A stretch of 64,000 nucleotides of DNA. Origin: Vreelandella malpeensis (GTDB lineage: Bacteria; Pseudomonadota; Gammaproteobacteria; Pseudomonadales; Halomonadaceae). Positions 1-8,579 of this stretch are shown piece after piece. Location of the stretch: assembly GCF_020622355.1 (NCBI RefSeq), contig NZ_WHVL01000008.1, forward strand, positions 58,801-122,800, given 5' to 3'. Each line of letters begins with the position of its first letter. Within the stretch, counting starts at the first letter, position 1. The translations under genes were made by a program, and so were the position numbers. The notes below the pieces were generated by a model. It was not told where the DNA came from. It did no database searches and worked only from the letters and a program-made list of their open reading frames with translations.

Positions 1-27
1 GCGCTCGTGGTTGCGAGGTAGACCACC

Positions 28-390
28 ATGAAACGATTCCCGGCGCTTTCCTGCCATGTTGGCCTTGCGGCGCTGGTCGCCGTGTTATCCACCGGTGCAT
101 TCGCCTTCGAGGAGCAGGAGATGAATCGTATCCAGATCGCTATCAGTGGCACGCCAGGTACCGAGTTCTCCATGCACTGGCGGGTGAGCGATGGCGACGA
201 CGTCACCGAGTATCGCGAGGAACGTCTAGGCGTACCGGCGCAGTTTGACTACGTGGGCACGGCGCTCATGGGCCAGGTGACGCTGCTCACGGACCACGGC
301 CGGCTGGAAGTGGATATCCAGAAAGACGGCAACCGCACCCGCTCCTCCACCCAGGGCAAGGGCAGCACCCTCAACCTGACCCTTCGCTGA
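28..390 (+). CDS. Small secreted protein of unknown function, convergent with csgA
   Basis: This 120-residue protein begins with a clear signal peptide: a basic start, a hydrophobic stretch at about residues 10-22 and an Ala-rich cleavage zone ending near AFA. The mature part of about 94 residues has no cysteines and alternates polar and hydrophobic residues, which fits a small all-beta domain. A GAGG lies 9 bases before the ATG. The gene ends at a terminator shared with csgA on the opposite strand. I do not recognise the family. Its place next to curli genes, its size and its likely beta fold recall the periplasmic amyloid inhibitors CsgC and CsgH, but the CsgC Cys-x-Cys pair is absent, so that link is only a guess. 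Confidence 0.7.
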   Translation: MKRFPALSCHVGLAALVAVLSTGAFAFEEQEMNRIQIAISGTPGTEFSMHWRVSDGDDVTEYREERLGVPAQFDYVGTALMGQVTLLTDHGRLEVDIQKDGNRTRSSTQGKGSTLNLTLR

Positions 391-395
391 GCACG

Positions 396-423
396 AAAAA
401 AACCGCCCGTGAGGGCGGTTTCG
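396..423. terminator. Bidirectional terminator between the secreted protein gene and csgA
   Basis: A perfect hairpin, AACCGCC-cgtga-GGCGGTT (401-420), is flanked by an A run on the left (396-402) and a short T run on the right. It can therefore end transcripts arriving from either strand. Confidence 0.85.
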
Positions 424-450
424 AAGACGGCGGTCGAACGTGTCGGGCGC

Positions 451-1356
451 TTAGTGACCTTGGGCGACGACGTTGACGTTGTTGCTGCCAAGAGTGGTGA
501 TGCTGGAGGTGTGCCCACCGAGGAAGCTGCCGCTCTGAGTCACAGTGTGCTGGTTGCCGGCACCGCTGGTGTAGATGTAGGAGTCGTGGTTAAAGCCGGA
601 CTGGGTCACGTCGGCGGTGTTGTAGCTGCCGGTGGTCAGGATGGTGCTCTCGTGGTAGGTACCGGTCTGGCTGACGTCGGCCATGTTGTTGTTGCCTTCC
701 TGGTAGGCGTAGCTATCGTTGCCCCAGCCGTTCTGGGCGATGGTCGCCTCGTTGGACGCACCGGTCGCTTCGACGACGGACTTGTTCAGCGTGCCTTCCT
801 GGGTCACGGTAGCGCTGTTGCCGCGGCCTTCGAGGTAGGCGTAGCTGTCGTTCAGGCGACCGTTTTGCATCACGTCAGATTCGTTGTAGTCACCGATGTG
901 GCTGTCGACGGACTTGTTGAAGCTGCCCATCTGCTCGACGGAGGCCACATTGTTGGCGCCCTGCTGGTAGACGTCGGCGCTGTTGGCGCTGCCGTTCTGG
1001 TCGACACCGGCGGTGTTGTCGCGGCCCACCTGGTAGATCACGGAGTGGTTCTTGGCACCCAGCTGGTCGACATTGGCGTCGTTGCCGTCACCTACCTGGT
1101 CGATTGCGGAGTTGTTCAGGCCCGGCAGGATCGTGGCGACACCCGCCACGTCGTCCTGGTTGACGTTGGTTGTGTTGTAGGTACCGGTCTGGTTGACGCG
1201 TGAGGTCTGGGTACCGTACTGGGTAACGTTGTTGGTGTTGCGCTGACCTTCCTGGTAGATGGTCGAATCGCTTCCACCGGTGTAGAACTGAGCAGAGGCA
1301 GCGGTGCTCATGGCGATGGCAACGGCGGCAGCGATAGTGGTGATCTGAGTTTTCAT
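451..1356 (-). CDS. csgA: CsgA major curlin subunit with about 11 curlin repeats
   Basis: This is the secreted major subunit of curli amyloid fibres. A signal peptide (MKTQITTIAAAVAIAMSTAA, residues 1-20) precedes 280 residues of repeated units of the form QxGxxNxxxV, spaced every 11 or 22 residues. About 22 half-repeats can be counted, against ten in the 151-residue E. coli protein. The second half also shows a 44-residue super-repeat: NDSYAYLEG and NDSYAYQEG are exactly 44 residues apart and a variant HDSYIYTSG follows 44 residues later. The gene lies 56 bases downstream of csgB on the same strand, so the two are probably co-transcribed, and it ends at the 396-423 terminator. Confidence 0.93.
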   Translation of the reverse strand: MKTQITTIAAAVAIAMSTAASAQFYTGGSDSTIYQEGQRNTNNVTQYGTQTSRVNQTGTYNTTNVNQDDVAGVATILPGLNNSAIDQVGDGNDANVDQLGAKNHSVIYQVGRDNTAGVDQNGSANSADVYQQGANNVASVEQMGSFNKSVDSHIGDYNESDVMQNGRLNDSYAYLEGRGNSATVTQEGTLNKSVVEATGASNEATIAQNGWGNDSYAYQEGNNNMADVSQTGTYHESTILTTGSYNTADVTQSGFNHDSYIYTSGAGNQHTVTQSGSFLGGHTSSITTLGSNNVNVVAQGH

Positions 1357-1412
1357 GCTGACTTCCCCTTCATGACGTTTGCTTTAGTTGTTACCGAGAC
1401 ACGCTATCGTGC

Positions 1413-1940
1413 TCAGTAGGTTTCGACGGTGACTGGTCGCGCATTCCCCGAGAACGCCTGTTGTTCTACGCTGACGCTGCGGTAGCCACTCCCCGATTGT
1501 GAAATCGCGATATCGCTCTGGTTGCCGGACTGGGAGACGAAGGCTTCCAGTCCCTGGCGACCATAGGCCTGATTGATCGTGGCGATGTGACGATCGCCGT
1601 TTTGCAGGATGACGCCGGCATTGTTGCCGCCCAACTGCGTGATGAACGCGCTATTCGAGCTGCCGATCTGGCGGATGGCCGAGAAGTTGCCGCTCTGGTA
1701 CTGGGCGGAGTAGGACTGAAAGACCGCCGTACGGTTGTTGTTGCCGTTTTGACGAATGATGCTGTAGTTGCCCGCCAGAGCCGCGTCGGCACTTTGCCGA
1801 TACTGCTCCACGCGGTTGTCCTGAGCAGCCTGGGCCTGGACCGAGGTCATCAGTGCCAGAGCAAGCGTGGCAAGCGAAAGGGCCAGCAGCGCCTTGGGCG
1901 CCCGCGCTTTACGTGAAGAAAACGCCTGGTCGAGTTTCAT
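1413..1940 (-). CDS. csgB: CsgB curlin nucleator
   Basis: This is the minor curlin that seeds CsgA polymerisation at the cell surface. The start at 1940 (MKLDQAFSSRK) has an AAAGGG site 8 bases upstream and gives 175 residues. A long signal peptide runs to about residue 39 (VQAQA). Five or so degenerate curlin repeats follow, such as SIIRQNGNNN, SAIRQIGSSN and AFITQLGGNN. The last part, with SVSVEQQAF, is less regular, as expected of CsgB, whose final repeat anchors it to CsgF and the membrane. An in-frame ATG 30 bases further upstream lacks a ribosome site. The gene is first in a csgBA unit. Confidence 0.9.
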   Translation of the reverse strand: MKLDQAFSSRKARAPKALLALSLATLALALMTSVQAQAAQDNRVEQYRQSADAALAGNYSIIRQNGNNNRTAVFQSYSAQYQSGNFSAIRQIGSSNSAFITQLGGNNAGVILQNGDRHIATINQAYGRQGLEAFVSQSGNQSDIAISQSGSGYRSVSVEQQAFSGNARPVTVETY

Positions 1941-1970
1941 CGCTATACCCTTTGAAAAGTTTTGTATCAA

Positions 1971-2100
1971 AATGTATTCATGGGGATGAGTTTGGACGAT
2001 TGGCTGAAATGCGCTATCGGAACTTTTCTTAGAGATCGGTTGAAATATTTAGAGAAAAACTCACTCTAAAACAGGAGTTTTCTAATACCTGGGAAATGCC
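1971..2100 (-). promoter_or_regulatory. csgBA promoter region
   Basis: The AT-rich gap upstream of csgB follows the csgG terminator, so csgBA needs its own promoter here. Read on the minus strand it holds two copies of TCTCTAA about 20 bases apart, which could be sites for the CsgD regulator. No convincing -35/-10 pair could be assigned. Confidence 0.5.
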
Positions 2101-2104
2101 CATG

Positions 2105-2142
2105 AAAAAGGCGATGCGGGCCGAGTCCGCATCGCCTTTTGG
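2105..2142 (-). terminator. Terminator of the csgDEFG operon
   Basis: A 14-base-pair stem, AAAAGGCGATGCGG (2106-2119) with CCGCATCGCCTTTT (2127-2140), lies 50 bases past the csgG stop. Read on the minus strand it ends in a T run. It separates csgDEFG from csgBA. Confidence 0.88.
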
Positions 2143-2188
2143 CTTTTGATATCAATGATATGAAGATGAATTGTCGCGCGTTATCGAC

Positions 2189-3019
2189 CTAGAGCGCAGG
2201 CGTGGGAGCGTTGAGATAGTCGGCCAGCACGCTATTTTGCAGCGTATTGCCGCTGGCGAGGTTCCACAGGTTGTTCTCCACGCCGCGGGCGATGAGGTGG
2301 ATGACCGCCGACTCCACTGCCGACATCACCGCCATCTGCACCGGTTCGTTGGTGGTGATCCCCGCTTCCGCCTCGAGCAGGCGGCGGAAATCGATGAACC
2401 GATAGACGCCGGCGCGCAGCTCCTTCGAGTAGATAGTCTTCGTGGTGGTCACGTTGGCGAGAATTTCACCCGTGGAGATCTCTACCGCGCGCAGGTTCAC
2501 CGTCACCTGGTCGACCTGGTACTGCCCCGAGGCGCCGATGCCGAAGTACTCGGCCCCCGCCCCACCGGTGCGCACGTTGGACTCGTAGGCAATGATGCCC
2601 CCCTCGAGCATCACCGAGGCCGCGCGCAGCGAGGGCAGCGTATCTGGCTGGCCGAAGCGCTCGAACTCGGCGCGGATGATGCGCCGCTCGGTCAGAAGGT
2701 TCTGAAGCCCCACCCGCTCGAGCGGAATGAACCAGCCGGAGTCCGCAAGTGCCCCGGTCAGCATCGCCGCCGCTCCCTGAGTCACGGCGGTGGAGAAGGT
2801 GCTGGCCGGCGCCGGACGGTACTGGCCGGTCTGGTCGCGAAAGTCGTAGACCGAGACGAAGATCTTGCCTGCCGGCGGCGGCAGCGAGACCAGATCCTGG
2901 TAGGTGGCCCCGCGCGGGGTCAGCGTGGCCTGGGCCCCTTCCAGGTTTTCCGAGTTGGCGACCATGCCCGCGCAGCCGCTCAGAAGCGCAGCCAGTACGA
3001 GTGAAGCGATGATTTTCAT
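2189..3019 (-). CDS. csgG: CsgG curli secretion pore lipoprotein
   Basis: CsgG forms the nonameric outer-membrane channel through which curlins are exported. The start at 3019 is chosen because AGGGGAT lies just upstream and because it gives a lipoprotein signal, MKIIASLVLAALLSGC, with the lipobox LLSGC and lipidated Cys16. The 276-residue length matches the family (277 in E. coli). Recognisable CsgG sequences include VSVYDFRDQTGQYRP, the ERVGLQNLLTERRI segment, and VNLRAVEISTGEIL towards the middle. It is the last gene of csgDEFG, about 90 bases after csgF. Confidence 0.95.
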   Translation of the reverse strand: MKIIASLVLAALLSGCAGMVANSENLEGAQATLTPRGATYQDLVSLPPPAGKIFVSVYDFRDQTGQYRPAPASTFSTAVTQGAAAMLTGALADSGWFIPLERVGLQNLLTERRIIRAEFERFGQPDTLPSLRAASVMLEGGIIAYESNVRTGGAGAEYFGIGASGQYQVDQVTVNLRAVEISTGEILANVTTTKTIYSKELRAGVYRFIDFRRLLEAEAGITTNEPVQMAVMSAVESAVIHLIARGVENNLWNLASGNTLQNSVLADYLNAPTPAL

Positions 3020-3108
3020 TGTGATCCCCTGACGACACGAAGTGTTATGGCGGCCTTGGCCGGTGGGTTTATGAGTGTGCCGAATAGCGCTATGCATGCC
3101 GGTCCGAG

Positions 3109-3531
3109 CTAAGGGTTGAAGAGCCCGCCGACGCTGATGTTGGTGACATCGCCGGTCAGCTTGTCGACCACGCGTACCACGAGCTGGCCGCCATCGTCGC
3201 TGACCACCACGTTGAACTCGCCGCTGTCGAAGGAGCCCTGGTTGACGTTGCCCGCCCCGACATCCGAGATCAGCTGCGAGATGAGTCGGCTCTCCAGGTT
3301 CTGGACCAGGCGGTCGGTGGAGGAGAGCGACTGGACGCTGCGCGCGTTGGGATCGGTATTGGTGTCCTGGGCCTGCGCCTTGCCCAGCAGGTAGCTGCCC
3401 ATGAACGGGTCGCCGCCGAAGGAGGGGTTGAGCGGCCGGTAGACCAGCTCGCCCGCCGAGGCGCCGAGGGTGGTGGCCAGCGCGGCGGCGGCCAGGAGGT
3501 TGACGGCGATGCTACGTCGTGGATGGTTCAT
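3109..3531 (-). CDS. csgF: CsgF curli assembly factor
   Basis: CsgF is the secreted accessory protein that binds the CsgG pore and links it to the CsgB nucleator. The 140-residue protein has a signal peptide cleaved near ASAG, after which the mature start ELVYRPLNPSFGG matches the conserved N-terminal stretch of CsgF that inserts into CsgG. The ATG overlaps the csgE stop codon in TAATG, so translation of the two genes is probably coupled. Confidence 0.94.
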   Translation of the reverse strand: MNHPRRSIAVNLLAAAALATTLGASAGELVYRPLNPSFGGDPFMGSYLLGKAQAQDTNTDPNARSVQSLSSTDRLVQNLESRLISQLISDVGAGNVNQGSFDSGEFNVVVSDDGGQLVVRVVDKLTGDVTNISVGGLFNP

Positions 3532-4073
3532 TACTGCAACTCCTCGCTTCCCAGGTCGATATCAGAGGAGAGCGCCGAGGCCAGCTGCTGCTGGAGAAGC
3601 GCTTCCTGGACGATTTGCACCGCTTCTTCCGCTACCTGGTCCGCCTGGCCGATGCGTGGAGAAAGCTGAGTGCGAAAGAACATCTGGTTGCCCTGCATGA
3701 TCCAGAGCTGGCTGCCCCAACGGGCGTCCGGGCGCTCCTGAATGGTGATGGTGGCGCCATTGATCAGCGGGTTGTCCATGGCGCGCTGGCTGAAGGCGCG
3801 GTAGAAGGACTTGCCCGCCATGGTGATGGTGCGATCGACCATGATGCCGGTCAGTTCGCTGCTGCCGTAATTGCGCTCCTGTATTGCCTCGCCGTCGGGA
3901 CCGGAGAGCCGGTTGATGGCATCCACCGCCTCCTGCTCGTTCTCCGGCAGGGTGTCGCTGGGTGGTACCGGCAGGTTGGGCGATACCGCATCCTCGACCT
4001 GCTGAGCGAGGGCCGGACATGCCAGCGCCAGAAGCAGGGCGCCGACCGATAGCAGGGTGCTCTTCGAGACCAT
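3531..4073 (-). CDS. csgE: CsgE curli export adaptor
   Basis: CsgE is the periplasmic factor that caps CsgG and guides CsgA into it. The start at 4073 has AAGGAGGG 8 bases upstream and opens a signal peptide (MVSKSTLLSVGALLLALACPALA). The mature part has conserved CsgE segments: GIMVDRTITMAGKSFYRAF near the middle and RWGSQLWIMQGNQMFFR further on. At 180 residues it is longer than E. coli CsgE (129), with an extra acidic N-terminal linker and a Gln-rich tail. It lies 22 bases after csgD and overlaps csgF by one base. Confidence 0.92.
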   Translation of the reverse strand: MVSKSTLLSVGALLLALACPALAQQVEDAVSPNLPVPPSDTLPENEQEAVDAINRLSGPDGEAIQERNYGSSELTGIMVDRTITMAGKSFYRAFSQRAMDNPLINGATITIQERPDARWGSQLWIMQGNQMFFRTQLSPRIGQADQVAEEAVQIVQEALLQQQLASALSSDIDLGSEELQ

Positions 4074-4095
4074 GGCCAGTCCCTCCTTCAAAGGG

Positions 4096-4791
4096 TCAGC
4101 GGCTGCCACGCTGCAAACTGCGCGCGGTTTCGATGTTGGGCAGAATGGGACCGAGATTCTGGTGGATCCAGTTCAGCGCCTGGATACGGTTGTGCACATT
4201 GATCTTTCTGAAGATGTTGTAGAGGTGCGACTTGACCGTGTGCTCGCTGACGAAGAGCTTCTCGGCGATCTGCTGGTTGGAGGAGCCTGCACTCAACAGC
4301 GAGATGATCTCCATTTCCCGATTGGTCAGTCCGCAAGCCGGGCGAAACGCGTTGCTCTGGTACTTGCGATAGAAAAGGATGAGCCGCGCCATCAAGTCCC
4401 GCGACATCCACAACTCGTCGTCGAGCAGCGCATGGATCCCCTTGCAGATCACTTCGAGGTTCTCGTTGCGGTAGAACACGCCCTTGAGCTGGGAGCAGGA
4501 GAGCGCCTCCAGGGCATGGTCCATGTCACGAATATTGAAGGCCGCCAGCGGAACGCGGGAGAGGGTATCCGGAAGCTTATCCTGCCAGTCGGGAATGGCA
4601 TCGACCGGAATGTGGTCGGCATCCACCAGCAATAGCTGACGTGACTGCGTCGAGTGGGGTAGCGACGCGCCGGGGGCGTGGAGATTGACGGCGTAGCCGG
4701 TCTGCTTGGTCAGGTACTCCGCGAACAGCTGCGATTGAGGGCTCTTCTCGGTGATGATGTACACCACGCTCGAGGTCTTTTCCTGCGTCAT
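4096..4791 (-). CDS. csgD: CsgD-type LuxR-family transcription activator
   Basis: This is the likely master activator of curli. The N-terminal two thirds are receiver-like but lack a clear phosphoryl-acceptor motif, as in CsgD. The C-terminal LuxR/FixJ helix-turn-helix runs from LTNREMEIISLL through SSNQQIAEKLFVSEHTVKSH to the end. The start at 4791 is preferred because GGAGGG lies 9 bases before it; an upstream in-frame ATG at 4806 would overlap that site. It is first in csgDEFG, whereas in E. coli csgD also heads the export genes but csgBA is divergent. Here csgBA follows in the same direction. Confidence 0.92.
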   Translation of the reverse strand: MTQEKTSSVVYIITEKSPQSQLFAEYLTKQTGYAVNLHAPGASLPHSTQSRQLLLVDADHIPVDAIPDWQDKLPDTLSRVPLAAFNIRDMDHALEALSCSQLKGVFYRNENLEVICKGIHALLDDELWMSRDLMARLILFYRKYQSNAFRPACGLTNREMEIISLLSAGSSNQQIAEKLFVSEHTVKSHLYNIFRKINVHNRIQALNWIHQNLGPILPNIETARSLQRGSR

Positions 4792-4854
4792 CGGGAAACC
4801 CTCCATGTGGAAATAAAGTGTGAGGCGAGAATGAGTGGATTGTTACCCAGAACG

Positions 4855-4990
4855 CATTTTTAGTAAAGTTATGTTACTTTAAATATTTAAAACGTAATTT
4901 TAATATTGATATTCATTTATCGAATATCATTAAAAAGAATGATGTCTATTCATACTTAGATAATGGCCAGTAATCGCCGTTGTACGCGCA
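4855..4990 (-). promoter_or_regulatory. AT-rich control region upstream of csgD
   Basis: The 60 bases at 4861-4920 contain only 8 G or C, against a GC-rich surround. Two inverted repeats stand out: AGTAA (4862-4866) with TTACT (4874-4878), and GATATTC (4908-4914) with GAATATC (4922-4928). These fit binding sites for a dimeric regulator or a nucleoid protein such as MvaT or H-NS. The exact promoter could not be assigned. Confidence 0.55.
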
Positions 4991-5050
4991 GATTCTTTAG
5001 CTGACCTGCGGTTCAGCGTAAACTGGCGCCCTACCGATGGGAGAAGCGCC

Positions 5051-5659
5051 ATGTCCGCTACCGATACGCTCGTCCTGGCCAGCGGCAACGCTGGCAAGCT
5101 GAAAGAATTCAAGCAGTTGCTTGCCCCCCTGATGCTCGATGTCCGTCTGCAGTCGGAGTTCGGCGTGCACGATGTCGAGGAGACCGGGCTCACCTTCGTG
5201 GAGAACGCCCTGCTCAAGGCACGTGAAGCCAGCCGCGTCAGCGGCCTGCCAGCGCTGGCCGACGACTCGGGCCTCGAAGTGGACGCCCTGTCGGGAGCGC
5301 CGGGCATCTACTCGGCGCGCTTTGCCGGCGAACCCAAGAGCGATGCGCGCAACAACGAAAAGCTCCTTCGCGCCTTGGCCGACTGTCCTGAAGGGCAGCG
5401 CACCGGACGTTACTGGTGTGTGCTGGTCTACCTGCGCCATGCCGATGATCCGGTGCCGATCATCGTTCAGCGCAGCTGGGACGGCGAGATCCTGGCCCAC
5501 CCGCGCGGCGAGAACGGTTTCGGCTACGATCCGCTGTTCTGGCTGCCGGAGCAGGCCATGAGCGTGGCCGAACTGGCCGCCGATACCAAGAATCGGCTCA
5601 GCCACCGCGGCCGTGCGCTGCAGGGCCTGGTGGAGCTTCTGAAGGTGGCGCATGGGTAG
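5051..5659 (+). CDS. rdgB: RdgB/HAM1 non-canonical purine NTP pyrophosphatase
   Basis: The enzyme hydrolyses dITP, dXTP and ITP to monophosphates, keeping deaminated purines out of DNA. The 202-residue protein has the nucleotide-binding start SGNAGK (11-16), the metal and catalytic segment [11 protein letters not shown] with Asp71-Asp72, and the GFGYDPLF motif about three quarters along. A GGGAGAAG lies upstream of the ATG. It overlaps hemW by 8 bases, a pairing seen in many gammaproteobacteria. Confidence 0.96.
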   Translation: MSATDTLVLASGNAGKLKEFKQLLAPLMLDVRLQSEFGVHDVEETGLTFVENALLKAREASRVSGLPALADDSGLEVDALSGAPGIYSARFAGEPKSDARNNEKLLRALADCPEGQRTGRYWCVLVYLRHADDPVPIIVQRSWDGEILAHPRGENGFGYDPLFWLPEQAMSVAELAADTKNRLSHRGRALQGLVELLKVAHG

Positions 5660-6818
5660 CACCCCGCCGCTGTCGCTCTACGTTCACACCCCCTGGTGCT
5701 TGCGAAAGTGTCCTTACTGCGACTTCAATTCCCACGAGCCCACCGGCGGCGAGCTGCCGGAAACCGACTACCTCGATGCCCTGGTGCGTGACCTGGAGTT
5801 CGACCTGGCGCTGGCCGACGGTCGTGAACTCGTCTCGATCTTTATTGGCGGCGGCACGCCGAGCCTGCTATCGCCGGCGTTCTACCGCCGTCTGCTGCGC
5901 GAGGTGAGTGCGCGGCTGCCCTTCGCCGCGGACATCGAGATCACTCTTGAAGCCAACCCCGGCACCACCGAGCAGGGGCGCTTCAATGGCTATCGCGAGG
6001 CGGGCATCAACCGGCTCTCCATCGGCACCCAGAGCTTCCAGCCCGCCCAGCTTGCCGCCCTCGGGCGCATCCACAGCGCTGACGAAGCGATTCGCGCGGT
6101 GAGCCAGGCCCGTGCGGCGGGATTCGACAACCTCAACATCGACCTCATGCATGGGCTTCCAGGCCAGACCCCCGAACTCGCCCTGGCGGATATCGACCAG
6201 GCGCTGGCGCTCGGCCCGGAACACCTCTCCTGGTATCAGCTGACCCTCGAGCCCAATACGGCGTTTCACTCGCGCCCGCCGGTGCTTCCCGAGGAAGAAG
6301 CGCTGTGGGACATTCAGGAGCAGGGCCACGAACGGCTGACCCGCGCCGGGCTCTCGCGCTACGAGATCTCTGCCTACGCAAGCGCCAATCGTCGGAGTCG
6401 TCACAACCTCAACTACTGGCGCTTCGGCGACTACCTGGGCATTGGCGCCGGCGCCCACGGCAAGCTTTCGCGCATCGGCGCCGATGGCCGATGGACGATC
6501 GAGCGGCGTTGGAAGACCCGCCAGCCTAAGGCGTACCTGCGCCGGCGGATCGACCCGCGCGGCTTCGTGGCCGGCAAGAGTGCCATCGCGCATGAGGAGC
6601 TGCCGCTGGAGTTTGCCATGAACGCGCTGCGCCTGACCGACGGCGTCGACATGGCGCTGTGGAGCGCCTACACCGGGCAGCCGCGAGAGGCGCTGATTGC
6701 CCGGTTACAAGATGCGGAGAAAAAAGGACTTTTGATGGAAATGCCCGAAAAGCTGCGTACCTCACCTCATGGTCTATTATTCTTGAACGAGCTGCTCGGG
6801 CTGATCAGTGACGATTGA
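5652..6818 (+). CDS. hemW: HemW radical SAM heme chaperone
   Basis: HemW is a relative of coproporphyrinogen dehydrogenase HemN that binds heme and delivers it to respiratory enzymes. The radical SAM cluster motif is CLRKCPYC (Cys16, Cys20, Cys23), followed by GGGTPS near residue 67 and a HemN C-terminal domain. The 388-residue length is normal. As in HemW proteins, the motif is CxxxCxxC followed by DF rather than the extended HemN cysteine motif. Translation is probably coupled to rdgB through the 8-base overlap. Confidence 0.94.
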   Translation: MGSTPPLSLYVHTPWCLRKCPYCDFNSHEPTGGELPETDYLDALVRDLEFDLALADGRELVSIFIGGGTPSLLSPAFYRRLLREVSARLPFAADIEITLEANPGTTEQGRFNGYREAGINRLSIGTQSFQPAQLAALGRIHSADEAIRAVSQARAAGFDNLNIDLMHGLPGQTPELALADIDQALALGPEHLSWYQLTLEPNTAFHSRPPVLPEEEALWDIQEQGHERLTRAGLSRYEISAYASANRRSRHNLNYWRFGDYLGIGAGAHGKLSRIGADGRWTIERRWKTRQPKAYLRRRIDPRGFVAGKSAIAHEELPLEFAMNALRLTDGVDMALWSAYTGQPREALIARLQDAEKKGLLMEMPEKLRTSPHGLLFLNELLGLISDD

Positions 6819-6861
6819 CCCGGCAGCGCGATCAATCAAACAAGCTTTTAAGGAGTGAGTG

Positions 6862-7557
6862 ATGCGTATTTCTCGACTGCTGACCCCTGTGGCCGCCGCC
6901 CTTCTCGTGGCCGGCTGCGCCACGTCCGACCCCTACGGTGGCCAAACGCAGCGCTCCAATACCGGTATCGGCACCGGCATCGGTGCCGCGGTAGGTGCTG
7001 CGGCGGGTGCCCTGTCCGGTGACGGTAGCACCAGCCGCCGCGACCGCGCCTTGATCGGCGCCGCCGTGGGCGCAGCCGCCGGCGCCGGCGTGGGTGCCTA
7101 CATGGATCGTCAGGAAAACCAGCTGCGTGAAAGCCTGCAGGGCTCGCGCATCGAGATCGACCGTCGTGGCGATGACATCGTGCTCAACATGCCCAGCAGC
7201 GTGACCTTCGGTTTCGACTCCTCGGAGTTGACCGGCCAGGCGCGCAGCGCGCTCAACGAAGTCGCCAACGTTCTCACCCAGTATACCGATACCCGCGTCA
7301 ACATCGCCGGCCACACCGACAGCACCGGTGCCGCCGACTACAACCAGCGCCTCTCCGAGCGTCGTGCTCAGGCCGTGGGCAGCTACCTGAGCCAGAACGG
7401 TGTCTCCTCTTCGCGTCTTAATACCCGCGGTTACGGCGCTACCCAGCCGGTCGCCAGCAATGACAACGACCAGGGCCGCGCCCAGAACCGTCGCGTCGAG
7501 ATCACGCTGACGCCGACCGGCCAGGCAGGCCAGAGCCAAGGTCAAGGCAACTACTGA
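6862..7557 (+). CDS. OmpA-family lipoprotein with glycine zipper
   Basis: This outer-membrane lipoprotein probably binds peptidoglycan. The signal ends in the lipobox LLVAGC. A glycine- and alanine-rich double zipper (GIGTGIGAAVGAAAGAL and a second copy, ALIGAAVGAAAGAGVGA) follows at about residues 30-80. The C-terminal OmpA domain has TFGFDSSELTGQAR, NIAGHTDSTG and the NRRVEI peptidoglycan-binding ending. The ATG at 6862 is 6 bases after AAGGAG; a GTG three bases upstream is less likely. The organisation resembles E. coli YiaD. It is a single-gene unit ending at the 7593-7626 terminator. Confidence 0.9.
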   Translation: MRISRLLTPVAAALLVAGCATSDPYGGQTQRSNTGIGTGIGAAVGAAAGALSGDGSTSRRDRALIGAAVGAAAGAGVGAYMDRQENQLRESLQGSRIEIDRRGDDIVLNMPSSVTFGFDSSELTGQARSALNEVANVLTQYTDTRVNIAGHTDSTGAADYNQRLSERRAQAVGSYLSQNGVSSSRLNTRGYGATQPVASNDNDQGRAQNRRVEITLTPTGQAGQSQGQGNY

Positions 7558-7592
7558 TCGATCTGGTTTGATTCGGTAGGGTCTGACCCACG

Positions 7593-7626
7593 AGCCCGCT
7601 ATCATGGATAGCGGGCTTTTTTTATT
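7593..7626 (+). terminator. Terminator after the OmpA lipoprotein gene
   Basis: The hairpin AGCCCGCTATC-atg-GATAGCGGGCT (7593-7618 region) is followed by a run of eight T. Confidence 0.92.
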
Positions 7627-7644
7627 TCATCAGTGCGGATCACC

Positions 7645-8490
7645 ATGCTCTCCTACCAACACGCCTATCACGCGGGCAATTTTGCCGATGTTCACAAGCA
7701 CCTCACCCTTTATACGGTGAAAGATTATCTTTTACGTAAAAAAAGCGCTATTACATATATAGATACGCATGCCGGTCGTGGGCTCTACCCATTGGCATCG
7801 AAAGAGACACTGAAGCTTCAAGAGCATCGTGAAGGAATCGAACCGTTGTGGAAGGCGCGAAAAACCCTGAGCAACCCCCTTCTGTGCGAATGGCTTTCTC
7901 AAGTGACACTCGTCCAACCCGATGGTATTAGCTTGAGCTGCTACCCGGGATCGCCCTGGTGGTTGAGCCAAGGGCTTCGCAGCCAGGATGCACTTCGCCT
8001 TTGCGAGCTGCACCCGGGCGAGCACGCCGAGCTCTTCGAGCAAGCCTTGCCCCCGGAGGCGGTGCGCGTTCACGGCGACGGGCTCAAGGAGCTCGAGGCG
8101 CGCGTGCCGGTGGCCACCCCCCGGCTCTGCGTGCTGATCGACCCGAGTTTCGAGCGCAAGACGGAGTACCAGGAGGTCGCCGACAGCGCCCTGTACGCGC
8201 TCGCCAAGGTGCGCCACGCCGTACTGATGATCTGGTACCCGCTGCTGCCCTCCGGTGCCCACCACACCCTGCTGGACGCCCTGAGTGCCAGCGGCGTGCG
8301 CAAGATTTGGCAAAGCGAGCTGCAACTGCGCGAGCCGGGCGGCGAGCGCCACGGCATGTACGCCAGCGGCATGCTGGTGGTGAACCCACCCTGGGGGCTC
8401 GATGAGCGCATGAGGGGCGTGATGAAAGAGGTCACCACGCTGCTTGGCGGCGAAAGCCGTTTCTCTACGCGTTGGCTGGTGGAGGAGTAG
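7645..8490 (+). CDS. rlmJ: RlmJ 23S rRNA adenine-2030 N6-methyltransferase
   Basis: RlmJ methylates A2030 of 23S rRNA. The start at 7645 gives the family opening MLSYQHAYHAGNFADVHKH; an in-frame GTG at 7633 is less conserved. The S-adenosylmethionine site is in YIDTHAGRGLY, and the catalytic motif IV is DPSFE at Asp166, in place of DPPYE in E. coli. The 281-residue length is normal. Composition is odd: 7681-7920 is about 47% GC, while 8041-8100 is 73%, so the first third looks unlike the rest of the gene. Confidence 0.93.
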   Translation: MLSYQHAYHAGNFADVHKHLTLYTVKDYLLRKKSAITYIDTHAGRGLYPLASKETLKLQEHREGIEPLWKARKTLSNPLLCEWLSQVTLVQPDGISLSCYPGSPWWLSQGLRSQDALRLCELHPGEHAELFEQALPPEAVRVHGDGLKELEARVPVATPRLCVLIDPSFERKTEYQEVADSALYALAKVRHAVLMIWYPLLPSGAHHTLLDALSASGVRKIWQSELQLREPGGERHGMYASGMLVVNPPWGLDERMRGVMKEVTTLLGGESRFSTRWLVEE

Positions 8491-8579
8491 GAGCGAGTGG
8501 CGCATGAGGATGCGTCATCTTATCGGTGCTTTCGACCAACGCTGCTGCGATGGGCAATGAAAGCACCGCCATTGGCTTA

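Noticed and set aside
409..1203. 264-residue plus-strand frame opposite csgA
   Set aside because: It is the antisense of the curlin repeats; its Val/Gly/Asp-rich low complexity mirrors them and it has no family resemblance.
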